A stretch of DNA of 24,321 nucleotides from an uncultured Collinsella sp. GTDB taxonomy: Bacteria > Actinomycetota > Coriobacteriia > Coriobacteriales > Coriobacteriaceae. The DNA is taken from the NCBI GenBank assembly GCA_900548495.1, contig URKT01000030.1, positions 1-24,321 of the forward strand, written 5' to 3'. The notes under the pieces were generated by a model. The model was not told where the DNA came from. It saw nothing but the letters and a program-made list of their open reading frames with translations, and ran no database searches. Position numbers and translations under genes: made by a program. Positions 15,945 through 23,343 of the stretch are shown piece after piece; within the stretch, counting starts at the first letter, position 1, and each line of letters starts with the position of its first letter.

Positions 15945-16840
15945 TGCAGTGCCCGACCTCCAACCTCCTCGTTTTCGAATCCGATAAGCTCGACGAGCAT
16001 CTAAGCGCCCTTGAGGGCGACCAGCCCGTCGCCCACTTTGGCCTCAAGGCCCTCAACGACGTTCTCGGTGGCGTTTACCCCGGACTGAATTACGCCATCG
16101 GCACCGCACCCGGCAAGGGCAAGACGACCCTGGCCTTGCAGGAGGCCGACAAGCTCGCGGACGACGGGCACCCAGTCGTCTACGTCTCCGCCGAGCTCCC
16201 CGCGCACAAGCTCTTGGAAAAGAGCCTTACGCGGCTCAGCGGCACCGAGCTTGCCCTCTCCGAGGTCGCAGATGCGACGGCGGAGAGCCACCCCAAGCAC
16301 GTGGCCTTCGAAAACGCACTCGGCATGTACCGCGACCGCATCGCCCCCAATCTCTGCATCACCGGTCCGCTGAACACCGTCGAGCTCTCGAACCTCGTCG
16401 GACTGGTGGCACGCGAGCGCGACGAGGCCCCTATCGTCTTCGTGGATTATCTGCAGCTCCTGGCCTGCGGCACCACGGCAGACCAGCAGTTCATCGACGA
16501 GCGCCTGGCAATCACCGCATGCGTAAAGGGTTTGCGCGAAATATCGAACCTCTATGGCTCGCCCGTCATCGCCCTGAGCTCGACCACGCGCAAGTCCTAC
16601 GAGTCTGGGAAGTCGACCAAGCCAAGCCTCGGCATGTTCGGCGGTTCCTCCGCCGTCGAATACGGCTTCGACTCTGTGCTCTACCTCGCCGATGACAACG
16701 GTAAGCCCAGCTTTCCCTATGAGCCTCCCGCAAGCGGAACTCCGCTCAAGCTCATTGCCCTCAAGAACCGTTACGGAATGTTGGCCGAGGCGCGTCTCGA
16801 TTTCGACGGGGTCCATGCCACCTTCCTCGATAGGGATTAG
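15944..16840 (+). CDS. Stand-alone DnaB-like RecA-fold ATPase
   Basis: The 298-residue protein matches only the C-terminal motor domain of DnaB-type replicative helicases. It has Walker A GTAPGKGKTT (residues 53-62), an ETSPAEL-like SAELPAHKLL segment, Walker B IVFVDYLQLL (D168 in the middle of DYLQ) and a GGSSAVEYGFDSVLYL segment matching the DnaB arginine-finger region. An LIALKNRYG motif lies near the end. The DnaB N-terminal primase-binding domain is absent. It starts at ATG 15944 (or GTG 15941), overlapping the previous stop. DnaB-like proteins on mobilizable elements help plasmid-like replication or mobilization; here no replication initiator is recognisable. MobC starts 3 bases after its stop. 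Confidence 0.85.
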   Translation: MQCPTSNLLVFESDKLDEHLSALEGDQPVAHFGLKALNDVLGGVYPGLNYAIGTAPGKGKTTLALQEADKLADDGHPVVYVSAELPAHKLLEKSLTRLSGTELALSEVADATAESHPKHVAFENALGMYRDRIAPNLCITGPLNTVELSNLVGLVARERDEAPIVFVDYLQLLACGTTADQQFIDERLAITACVKGLREISNLYGSPVIALSSTTRKSYESGKSTKPSLGMFGGSSAVEYGFDSVLYLADDNGKPSFPYEPPASGTPLKLIALKNRYGMLAEARLDFDGVHATFLDRD

Positions 16841-16843
16841 GCG

Positions 16844-17194
16844 ATGCGCGGCAATAGCAGGACCGCACATATAAACGTCAGGATGACCGATGAGGAGCGG
16901 GTCGCAATCGTGGCCCGCTCCTCCTCTTTCGGCATGCCCCCATCGACGTTCATGCGCGAGGCTGCGCTCAATCTCGGAGAGAAACCGGTCAAGATCGCCG
17001 ACGAGTCGACCCTCCGGCAGATGCTCACCGAGATGAAGCGGCAGGGAAACAACCTTAACCAGGCCCAACGGGCCATTAACAAATACGGGGTCGACGGACA
17101 GACGGCACATCGGCTCTCGGAGGCCTTAAACCTCATAGCCCGCACGACCTCTCAACTCTCGGACCTTCTGTCAAAAACAAAGGAACAACCATGA
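16844..17194 (+). CDS. mobC: MobC-like mobilization accessory protein
   Basis: The 116-residue protein has a ribbon-helix-helix-type N-terminus (about 8-43: HINVRMTDEER, then FGMPPSTFMREAAL) followed by the MobC signature GNNLNQAQRAINKYG near residues 67-81. MobC proteins bind the transfer origin and help the relaxase melt the nick region. The gene starts 3 bases after the DnaB-like gene, and its stop forms an ATGA overlap with the coupling-protein gene. All of 15702-20055 therefore looks like one transcript. Confidence 0.88.
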   Translation: MRGNSRTAHINVRMTDEERVAIVARSSSFGMPPSTFMREAALNLGEKPVKIADESTLRQMLTEMKRQGNNLNQAQRAINKYGVDGQTAHRLSEALNLIARTTSQLSDLLSKTKEQP

Positions 17195-19107
17195 AGACAA
17201 AGATACTCACGGCGCTCGTCACCTCAATTGTCCTCGCCGCGCTCGCCTGCCCGGTGCTCGCCTCCCCCATAGACCGCCTCGTCGCGGGGCTCCCGCTCGA
17301 CGCGTCGCTCCTCCCCTCGGCGCTCGACGCAGCCACGGTTCTCGGCTGGTGGCTCTCGGGCTCATTCACCGCCTGCCCGGCGGGCACCGCCCTCACCCTC
17401 CTCCTCTCGCTCTGTGCATGCTCGCTCATCGCCTACTCAAGCGCCCTCAACGCGAGGGGCGAGGACGGCGGCGTGCTCGGGGACGCGCACGTGAAGACGG
17501 GCCGGGAGGTCGTGAGGGGCTCCGTCACATGGGATGGCTCGGCCAACCCCTCGTCGCGCGGGTTCGTCTACGGGTTCACCAAGCGGCGCGGCAAGCCCTG
17601 TTATCTCTTCGAGCCCAAGAAGATGATTTTCGTTTCCGGGGCCACTGGGTCAGGCAAGAGCCGCTTCCTCTACCTCCCCTCTATCGATTTGCTCTCGTAC
17701 GGCGACGGCTCAAACGGCTCCGAGCCCGCGACCCTCGTCGTCTCCGACGTGAAGAACGAGCTCGTAGAGCTCACGGGCGACGAGCTGGCCCGTCGCGGCT
17801 ACCGCGTCCTGCTGCTCGACACGCAGCACCCCTATAGGGGACAGAGGTTCAACCCCCTCAAACAGGTGCTCGACCTCCATGCCGAGGGACGCGACCAGGA
17901 AGCCGAGCAGGCGGCGGACGCCATCGCGGAGCTCGTGGTGCAGGACGACGAGAAAGGCAAGGGCTCGCACTGGACCGCCTCGGCCAGGGGCCTGCTCTCG
18001 GCCCTTGTCCTGCTGGTCTCCATGTCCGACGAGTGTCCCGAGGAATCAAAGCACCTCGCGACCGTCTGCGAGGTCCTGGACCGCGGTACCGAGGCAGAAG
18101 GCGACGACCCATCCGAGCCCCTGAAAGCCGTCTTCCGCTCCGTGCGGAGCGGCCACCTCGCCAAGGGAAGGGCGTCGCAGTTCGTCTCCTCGGGCGGCAA
18201 CGAGCTCAGGAGTATCCTCTCGACGCTCAAGGTGGCGCTCCGCCCGTTCTCGTCAGCCCCGGTCGCATGGATGACGTCCGGGTCCGACATCGACCCGCGT
18301 TCGGTCCTTGAGAACAAGAGCGCCGTGTTCCTCCACGTGCTCGACGAGGGCTCGCCCTACAACTGCATAGCGGCGATATTCCTCTCGCAGCTCTGGGCGT
18401 CCGTCCAGGCCGCCGCCGACTCCAACGGCGGCAGGCTCCCCCGCCCCGTGCAGATACTCGGCGACGAGTGGGGCAACCTCCCCCGCGTCGAGTGCCTGCC
18501 CGCCCTCCTTTCACTTGGAAGGGCGTTCCAGATTTACTGGACGGGGGCAACGCAAGATATATCCCAGCTTAATAAATACGGTGAGCGAGACGGGCGCAGG
18601 AAAATTCTCGCGAACTGCGGCGTCAAGGTCGCCATGAAGCTCGCCGAGGAGGAGGACCGCCGGTACTTCACCGAGCTCATAGGCAAGACCACCCGCCACA
18701 CGCAGGGCACGAGCAGCAGCAAGGCGGCGTCGGGCTCGTCGGCCTCGACCTCCTACAGCGAGAGCGCCGACGATGTGGTGCACGCATGGGAGTGGCGCGA
18801 CATGGCCCCGGACCGGGACGGGATAGTCGTCGTGAAACACGCGGACAACGGAATGCCCACCGAGCGAGCCGGGGTCTTCCGCTCACCCGTCACCGATTGC
18901 ACTAAGACACCCACGAAGGAGCACTTCGACCTCGGGACTCCGGAGCACGAGACGGAGAAGCGCCGCGCTTATCAGAGGCGGCTGGACGAGGCCGCAGCCG
19001 GGAAGATGGGCGAGCGCGTCATCCCCTGGTGCCTCGAATGGCCCGAGCCGAAGAAGAAGGCGAAGGCCGAGCCGACCGGCAAGTTCAGCGGCCTCTCGCT
19101 CGACTAG
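17191..19107 (+). CDS. VirD4/TraG-type coupling protein (T4CP)
   Basis: This 638-residue ATPase brings the relaxase-DNA complex to a type IV secretion pore. It starts at ATG 17191, with AAAGGAA six bases upstream. Two N-terminal hydrophobic segments (about 5-25 and 65-85) anchor it in the membrane. The motor domain has Walker A GATGSGKS (150-157), a VVSDVKNEL motif matching the VirD4 D-K-E box (D186) and Walker B LGDEWGNLPRV (D425, E426). A WTGATQDISQL segment resembles the conserved TraG sensor region. The C-terminal tail carries a Ser-rich stretch and a KKKAKAEPTGK basic end. Coding a T4CP but no VirB4 means the element can choose its substrate but must borrow a pore. Confidence 0.92.
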   Translation: MKTKILTALVTSIVLAALACPVLASPIDRLVAGLPLDASLLPSALDAATVLGWWLSGSFTACPAGTALTLLLSLCACSLIAYSSALNARGEDGGVLGDAHVKTGREVVRGSVTWDGSANPSSRGFVYGFTKRRGKPCYLFEPKKMIFVSGATGSGKSRFLYLPSIDLLSYGDGSNGSEPATLVVSDVKNELVELTGDELARRGYRVLLLDTQHPYRGQRFNPLKQVLDLHAEGRDQEAEQAADAIAELVVQDDEKGKGSHWTASARGLLSALVLLVSMSDECPEESKHLATVCEVLDRGTEAEGDDPSEPLKAVFRSVRSGHLAKGRASQFVSSGGNELRSILSTLKVALRPFSSAPVAWMTSGSDIDPRSVLENKSAVFLHVLDEGSPYNCIAAIFLSQLWASVQAAADSNGGRLPRPVQILGDEWGNLPRVECLPALLSLGRAFQIYWTGATQDISQLNKYGERDGRRKILANCGVKVAMKLAEEEDRRYFTELIGKTTRHTQGTSSSKAASGSSASTSYSESADDVVHAWEWRDMAPDRDGIVVVKHADNGMPTERAGVFRSPVTDCTKTPTKEHFDLGTPEHETEKRRAYQRRLDEAAAGKMGERVIPWCLEWPEPKKKAKAEPTGKFSGLSLD

Positions 19108-19116
19108 GGAGGGCCC

Positions 19117-20055
19117 ATGACGGCAATCAAGCAGACGAGCGTTTGCAGCGAGGGGCACCTCTCCCGGCTCAGGGACTACCTCTCATGGGACAGGGACAAG
19201 GCACTCGCGCACGACACCCAGAACATCATCGACGAAGACCGCTGGTTCCAGGAAATGACGGACACGAGGAGGGCCATGGGCCACGACAGGCCAGGGAAGG
19301 CGGGGGCCAAGTGTACCTACATGCAGCACCAGATACTCGGTTTCCTCCCCGACGAGTGCGACCTCAACGGCGGAAAGATGACGCCTGAAATGTGCATGAA
19401 ATACGCTCGGGCCTATGTGGCCGAGCGCTATCCGAACCAGGAGGTCGTGATGGTGCTTCACCGCGAGCGCTGCCGCGCGGACGGCACCGACCGCTATGCC
19501 GTGCACCTCGGCATCAACCGCAGCGACCTTGAGACGGGCAGGAGGCTCGACGAGGGTCCCGCACGCAAGGCCGCAACCGCGAGGGTGAAGACCGTCCGCG
19601 CCTTGGACAAGAAGTATGGGCTCAGGCAGCTTGAGCGCGGCAAGGCCAACTCGCGCGTCCACGCGAGACAGCCGGGCAGGGAGGAACGCGACATGGCCCG
19701 CAAGGGGCAGGCCGAGCGCTCCGAGAACGCCCGCGTCCGCGTGGCGGTCGCCCGTCGCGTCGAGGAGGTCGGACGAATGAGGGACTGCCCCGACCGCATG
19801 GCCGAGCTCGACCGGCGGCTCAGACGAGACGGCATCGAGCTCGCGAGGTCGAAGGGCGGGAGCCTCCAGTACCGCTTCTTCTCGAAGGCCCTCGGGGCCG
19901 TGCGGAAGGTCAACGGCGGCAGGCTCGGCTTCGCGGTCGACCGCTCAACCGGCCTCGTCGTCCGCTTCACGCTGCGCGGGATAGCGACGGCGATGAGGGC
20001 GTTCTGGGAACTTGAGCGCAAGTCGTGGGAGAACCAGAACGGGCGAGGTGACTGA
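19117..20055 (+). CDS. Relaxase (MobP/VirD2-like), short and divergent
   Basis: The 312-residue protein should nick the transfer origin and stay attached to the strand. It starts at ATG 19117 with GGGAGGG just upstream, 9 bases after the coupling-protein gene. The relaxase fold is recognised from motif I (LRDYLSW with candidate nucleophile Y21, then N36), a YMQHQILGF segment and the metal-site region VLHRER...VHLGIN (H115, H130, N134). The typical HxHxH triad is reduced: positions expected to be His are R126 and A128. The C-terminal half is very basic (Arg-rich) and ends in a possible DNA-binding segment. Length is short for MobP relaxases, which usually carry further domains. The activity call comes mainly from context with mobC and the T4CP. 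Confidence 0.75.
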   Translation: MTAIKQTSVCSEGHLSRLRDYLSWDRDKALAHDTQNIIDEDRWFQEMTDTRRAMGHDRPGKAGAKCTYMQHQILGFLPDECDLNGGKMTPEMCMKYARAYVAERYPNQEVVMVLHRERCRADGTDRYAVHLGINRSDLETGRRLDEGPARKAATARVKTVRALDKKYGLRQLERGKANSRVHARQPGREERDMARKGQAERSENARVRVAVARRVEEVGRMRDCPDRMAELDRRLRRDGIELARSKGGSLQYRFFSKALGAVRKVNGGRLGFAVDRSTGLVVRFTLRGIATAMRAFWELERKSWENQNGRGD

Positions 20056-20066
20056 GCGCTTGGGCC

Positions 20067-20501
20067 GGGACGCAACAAGCGTCCCAGCTTATTATTGGCG
20101 GGAGCGACTTCGGAGCGGTTCGCCCTCCGCCGCAGGCGGCAAGATGATTCCGTGCAACGGAATCCATATCTTGCCTGCACGGAGCGAGCCAGTTGCCAAA
20201 GCAACGCGAGCCCGGGCAGGTGAGCGCCGGTTGAGCCGACGCCGAGGAGACGCGACCCATGGGGAGCGTCGCACGATGGCGCTCGGTGACCCAGCGCGAG
20301 AGGCCCCGCTCGGCGACCACGGCGGAGCGATGGCGACTTCTGGAAGCCATCGAGCGCAGCCGTTCGGCGGGCGGGGCCGGTGTGAGCGGAGGCGGACGAA
20401 ACGCGACCCTGGGGAGCGTTGCCAGGGAGGCGCAGCGAGAGCGACGCCGTGCGTCGCGGGGGTCCCGCCCGTAAGCGGGACCCATCGGCCGCAAGGCCGA
20501 T
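20067..20501 (+). ncRNA. Structured hairpin array; candidate RNA or oriT
   Basis: No gene is supported in 20056-20581; this part of the gap is densely folded. Hairpins by position are: 20067-20085 (7 bp, loop AACAA), 20104-20116, 20132-20178 (long, about 19 bp in two parts with bulges), 20192-20205, 20249-20270, 20313-20328, 20328-20352 (7 bp plus), 20400-20420, 20441-20457 (7 bp), 20460-20483 (9 bp) and 20484-20501 (7 bp with a GCAA tetraloop). Several stems contain CGAC opposite GGAG, meaning tandem G-A/A-G mismatches flanked by C-G pairs. The array lies between the relaxase stop and a terminator. An RNA, an origin of transfer or a single-strand origin are all possible. Confidence 0.5.
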
Positions 20502-20516
20502 CAATGAGCATTAGAA

Positions 20517-20546
20517 AAAGCCCCGGCCATTTGGTCGGGGCTTTCC
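20517..20546 (-). terminator. Bidirectional terminator between convergent units
   Basis: A 12-bp stem (20517-20528 with 20533-20544, one G-T pair) closes an ATTT loop. On the minus strand it is followed by a TTTTTCT run and serves the surface-protein gene. On the plus strand the tail CTTTCCTT is weaker but could end the mobilization transcript or the structured RNA. Confidence 0.85.
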
Positions 20547-20581
20547 TTGCCTGAAATAGACGATTGCCTTGCTCTTTCAAG

Positions 20582-21868
20582 TTACTTCGTGGCACCGCAA
20601 GAAGAGCACTTATACCCAGTGGTCACAGTCTCATCCCATGCATCGCGCACCTGCACCTGCTCGTCATAGGCCGCTTGGTCGGTCACGGTCTCATAATAGC
20701 CCTGCTTCACGGTTACATAGGAAGAATGGTAGCCACCATGGTCATACGCATCGAGATGCCCCCAAGGGTCAGAGGTAATGTCTGCGCCGCACTGATTGCA
20801 GATGTAGTGCTCCTCCGTCACCGCGTCATGCCACACCTGATGTGTCACCGCATCATGATGGACGGTCTTATACTGCGCGTCGTGATGGACAGTCTTGGTC
20901 TGGGCAACCCAGTTGTGCTGGTGCGCCGGGGTCTCATCCTTCTTCGATGAGCCACCCGAGTTCGAGCTTGAACCGGAGTTCCCGCTATTGCCGTCCGACT
21001 TGCTACCGGAACCGCCGTTCCCACTATCGTTTTTGGAGCCGTTGGAGGAATCGGAGTCATTCTTCTTATTATCGGAAGTGTCCGGCTTCTTCGCATCGGA
21101 CTCCTGAGCCTTCTCGGTCTCCTTCTCGACGGCATCGGTATCGGCGTTCGGGTTCTTCTTGATGTTGTCCTCGAACTTCTTCACGACCTCAGCGCCCTTG
21201 TCCCCGGTCAGGGTGGAATCGCCCTTCTTCACGGCTTCCGCAACGTCCTTGGCAATGGCTGTCAAGTCATCTTTCGTTACCTTGTCCGCATCCACCTTAT
21301 CGAAAGTCACGCCTGTGGCAACTGTCTTGTCGGCTTTTCCGGCGGTAACCTTCTTCGATGGCACCTTATAGATGGAGCCGTCGGCGTTCACCGGTGAGAT
21401 GAATGTGACGGTATAGGTACCGGACTCACCGACCTTCACGGTCACCTGCTTGTTCGCGGCGATGGCGGTGTAGAAGTCTACTTTCCCGTCCTCATCCTCG
21501 ATATGGGCGATGACGGGCGTGGAGGTTTCCGTATCCCAGCCGTCAGCCTTCACCTCAAGGGAAAGCACCATGTCCTGCTCCTCATCGTCCTTTGACTGGG
21601 ACACCGCAGGGGCGTTCGCTTTGCCCGTCCAATCCGCATGTGTGATGGCATATCCACCGCCGCCGATGAGAAGCGCCGCACAGAGGATTCCTGCACCAGC
21701 CGCGCAGACCTGCTTGCGGGAGAACTCGCGCCCGAAGAGCATGAGCGGCTTCTTAGCGTTCTCCTCCTCCGTCGAATCCTCGACCTTCGGGATTTCGGCT
21801 GTCTTGTCCGCCGGGACACCCTCAGTCTCGGTGCTGTTGTCATTAAACATATTGCTGTCTTTCTTCAT
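20582..21868 (-). CDS. Membrane-anchored surface protein, His/Cys-rich C-terminus
   Basis: The 428-residue protein starts at 21868 with AAAGGA about 10 bases upstream. Residues 1-53 are acidic and cytoplasmic, 54-75 form a single TM helix, and the rest should lie outside the cell. Residues 90-190 look like a beta-rich Ig/Cna-type unit (QVTVKVGESGTYTVTF). A Lys/Asp-rich helical segment is followed by a long Ser/Gly/Asn/Asp linker (about 250-305). The C-terminus starts with HQHNW, then three 9-residue repeats (VHHDA, VHHDA, VWHDA). Two CxxCG pairs (CNQCGAD and the terminal CSSCGATK) suggest zinc or other metal binding. No LPxTG motif is present. Such CSSCGATK-type tails recur in gut-bacterial surface proteins, but the function is unknown to me. 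It is the last gene of the leftward module. Confidence 0.85.
   Translation of the reverse strand: MKKDSNMFNDNSTETEGVPADKTAEIPKVEDSTEEENAKKPLMLFGREFSRKQVCAAGAGILCAALLIGGGGYAITHADWTGKANAPAVSQSKDDEEQDMVLSLEVKADGWDTETSTPVIAHIEDEDGKVDFYTAIAANKQVTVKVGESGTYTVTFISPVNADGSIYKVPSKKVTAGKADKTVATGVTFDKVDADKVTKDDLTAIAKDVAEAVKKGDSTLTGDKGAEVVKKFEDNIKKNPNADTDAVEKETEKAQESDAKKPDTSDNKKNDSDSSNGSKNDSGNGGSGSKSDGNSGNSGSSSNSGGSSKKDETPAHQHNWVAQTKTVHHDAQYKTVHHDAVTHQVWHDAVTEEHYICNQCGADITSDPWGHLDAYDHGGYHSSYVTVKQGYYETVTDQAAYDEQVQVRDAWDETVTTGYKCSSCGATK
20822..20902 (-). repeat. Three tandem 27-bp repeats in the surface-protein gene
   Basis: Units at 20822-20848, 20849-20875 and 20876-20902 encode the 9-residue HDA repeats. 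The second and third share the core GATGGAC-GTCTT with few differences; the first is more diverged. The pattern fits in-frame duplication of a His-containing unit. Confidence 0.7.
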
Positions 21869-21929
21869 TTCTGTCAGTCCTTTCTGTCTTATAAGAAGAT
21901 TTCCTGCTATCTATATTACCGGTAGTTCT

Positions 21930-22511
21930 CTACACCAGCATACCCCATAGGACATGCACGAGAATGATGAGCACGAGAATGACCGCCATCCACTTACAGT
22001 AGTAGAACAGTCTGTCTGGAAGCGTCACCATCGAAAGCCGCTCAATGCGTCTCTTGGATTCCTCTACCATCGAGTCGATGACCTTCCTGCTCCTTGCAGT
22101 CACCTCTTCGACGTTCTTTATGGTCATCTCCCCAGCTTTCTGCTGGGCATTGGCAACTCCCATGAGCGCCATCTGATTCGCCTGATGCTGCGCGTCCGCC
22201 GCGCCGTTTCTCAGCTCCTCGACCTTTTCGAGCACATCCTTCATCTCCGAAACCATGCCGCGCATCTCCCTTGCGATGCGTTCGTTGCTCCGGCGCTGCT
22301 CGGCGATAAGGTCTTCCAGCTTCTTCACGGTTCCGATGAGGTCGGTCTCGTCGTTCTCGTCCTCAAGCCTTCGTCCGGCATTTCTGGCATCCCTCGCTTC
22401 CTCGGAGAGCTTAAGTTGCTGGCCGATACCGGCCATATGCCCGTCCGGCTGCTCAAGTTCCCTCTTCACCTCGCTAAAATGCTTTGCCATGTAATCTTCG
22501 CTCCTTTCCAT
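21930..22511 (-). CDS. Coiled-coil, C-tail-anchored membrane protein
   Basis: The 193-residue protein is not recognised as a family. Residues 1-165 are highly charged and heptad-like (Glu, Lys, Arg, Gln rich), a predicted long coiled coil. A single hydrophobic segment near the C-terminus (about 171-192, KWMAVILVLIILVHVLWGML) anchors it, so the bulk is cytoplasmic. Start 22511 lies 3 bases after the upstream stop with GGAGGG before it. The second Met (22490) also has AAGGAG upstream, so the start is open by 7 residues. The arrangement resembles phage or plasmid coiled-coil membrane proteins, but no activity can be assigned. Confidence 0.8.
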   Translation of the reverse strand: MERSEDYMAKHFSEVKRELEQPDGHMAGIGQQLKLSEEARDARNAGRRLEDENDETDLIGTVKKLEDLIAEQRRSNERIAREMRGMVSEMKDVLEKVEELRNGAADAQHQANQMALMGVANAQQKAGEMTIKNVEEVTARSRKVIDSMVEESKRRIERLSMVTLPDRLFYYCKWMAVILVLIILVHVLWGMLV

Positions 22512-22514
22512 CCG

Positions 22515-22703
22515 TCAGCCCTCCAACCCCTTGCCCCTCTTCTCGCGCACGCGGATAGCGATGGGCGTGTTGAGCAGATAGGAGAGGTTGTGTACCGCAT
22601 CCGCGACCGGCACGGCATCCGCCATGTTCCCGCACATGTGTATCACCTTCCAATCCTTCTCGCCCTTCACCGTCACCTCGACAAGAAAACGTTCCTTTTC
22701 CAT
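22515..22703 (-). CDS. Small hypothetical protein, 62 aa
   Basis: The gene has a good GAGGAGAG ribosome site just before ATG 22703 and is followed within 3 bases by the coiled-coil gene, which supports it as real. The product mixes beta-strand-like (RFLVEVTVKG, WKVIHMCG) and helical segments and ends Arg/Lys/Gly-rich (REKRGKGLEG). It has no TM segment or recognised motif. A TTACCGGT motif lies 15 bases upstream of the start. Confidence 0.65.
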   Translation of the reverse strand: MEKERFLVEVTVKGEKDWKVIHMCGNMADAVPVADAVHNLSYLLNTPIAIRVREKRGKGLEG

Positions 22704-22758
22704 CTCTCTCCTCGACCTTACCGGTCTTTCCTATCGGACAGGAACAGCCTATCGCATC

Positions 22759-22782
22759 AGGTGTCCCTTTGTCTGGACACCT
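22759..22782 (-). terminator. Hairpin after the zinc-ribbon gene
   Basis: AGGTGTCC and GGACACCT form a perfect 8-bp stem with an 8-base loop directly after the stop codon of the zinc-ribbon gene. On the minus strand there is no T-run behind it. It may be a partial terminator or attenuator within the leftward operon, or an mRNA 3'-end stabiliser. Confidence 0.4.
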
Positions 22783-22998
22783 CTAGGGTTTTCGCAGGTT
22801 CACCCCGCAGTTTGGGCAGAACTTCGGGACATATTCGGAAAACTCCTCGAACAGCGGCTCTTCGCTCTCCTCAGAATCCGTCATATCCTCCTCGACGCGC
22901 CCCGCCCATCCGCAGTCGGAACACCAGATGCCGTCCACGGGGTTTACATTTGCGGCTTTCGAGTAGGCGCTCCCTATGGTGATGAAAATCCTACTCAT
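22783..22998 (-). CDS. Small zinc-ribbon protein, 71 aa
   Basis: I start it at ATG 22998, which overlaps the last codons of the upstream XRE gene by 8 bases, with GAGGG about 9 bases ahead; the longer frame would run deep into that gene. It has two CxxCG knuckles, WCSDCGW (near 31-37) and FCPNCGVN near the C-terminus, separated by an acidic Glu/Asp/Ser segment. This is a classic zinc ribbon. The function is open: such proteins can bind nucleic acid or another protein. Tight coupling to the regulator suggests they act together. Confidence 0.75.
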   Translation of the reverse strand: MSRIFITIGSAYSKAANVNPVDGIWCSDCGWAGRVEEDMTDSEESEEPLFEEFSEYVPKFCPNCGVNLRKP

Positions 22999-23311
22999 CG
23001 TTCTCAGCCCTCTCCCCATTGCTCTTCTCCCGCACTTCGGCTTCCTTCCGCATCGCGGCAATTAGCTCCTCGGGCGTGATTCCGAGACCGTCCGCGATAG
23101 CGAAAAAGGACGCAAGGCTCGGCAGACGCGTCGGCTTTCCTCCGCTTCCGGCCATTCCGGCAAACCAAGCGGATTTGCTGATTCCGCTTTTCTTAATGGC
23201 GTTGTCGAGCGTCATCCCCTTCTCGTACACGATGCGGCGCACCGCAACCGCGAAACACCCGAGTTCCGGGAAACGCTCAACGGCTTTCTCCGCCTGTGGC
23301 TTACCCGCCAT
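22991..23311 (-). CDS. XRE-type HTH regulator
   Basis: The 106-residue protein starts at 23311, with AAAGGAG six bases upstream. Residues about 18-92 fit a lambda-repressor-like five-helix domain: VRRIVYEKGMTLDNAIKKSG as helices 1-2, SKSAWFAGMAG as recognition helix, and PSLASFFAIADGLGITPEEL as the conserved final helices. The charged tail (EAEVREKSNGERAENDE) is probably disordered. It is the first gene of the leftward module and lies just behind a promoter whose -10 overlaps a TGGTA-N8-TACCA palindrome, so self-repression is plausible. Confidence 0.82.
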   Translation of the reverse strand: MAGKPQAEKAVERFPELGCFAVAVRRIVYEKGMTLDNAIKKSGISKSAWFAGMAGSGGKPTRLPSLASFFAIADGLGITPEELIAAMRKEAEVREKSNGERAENDE

Positions 23312-23343
23312 GGTATCTCCTTTCTTCCGGCTAGCTTGATTAC

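Noticed and set aside
20132..20501. CRISPR array
   Set aside because: The repeats are not regularly spaced or of equal length, the spacers are themselves folded, and no cas genes are near.
19494..20595. Open frames across the structured region on both strands
   Set aside because: They are low-complexity Arg/Ala/Pro-rich translations that overlap each other and the relaxase, lack ribosome sites and cut across the hairpins. GC richness alone explains the absence of stops.
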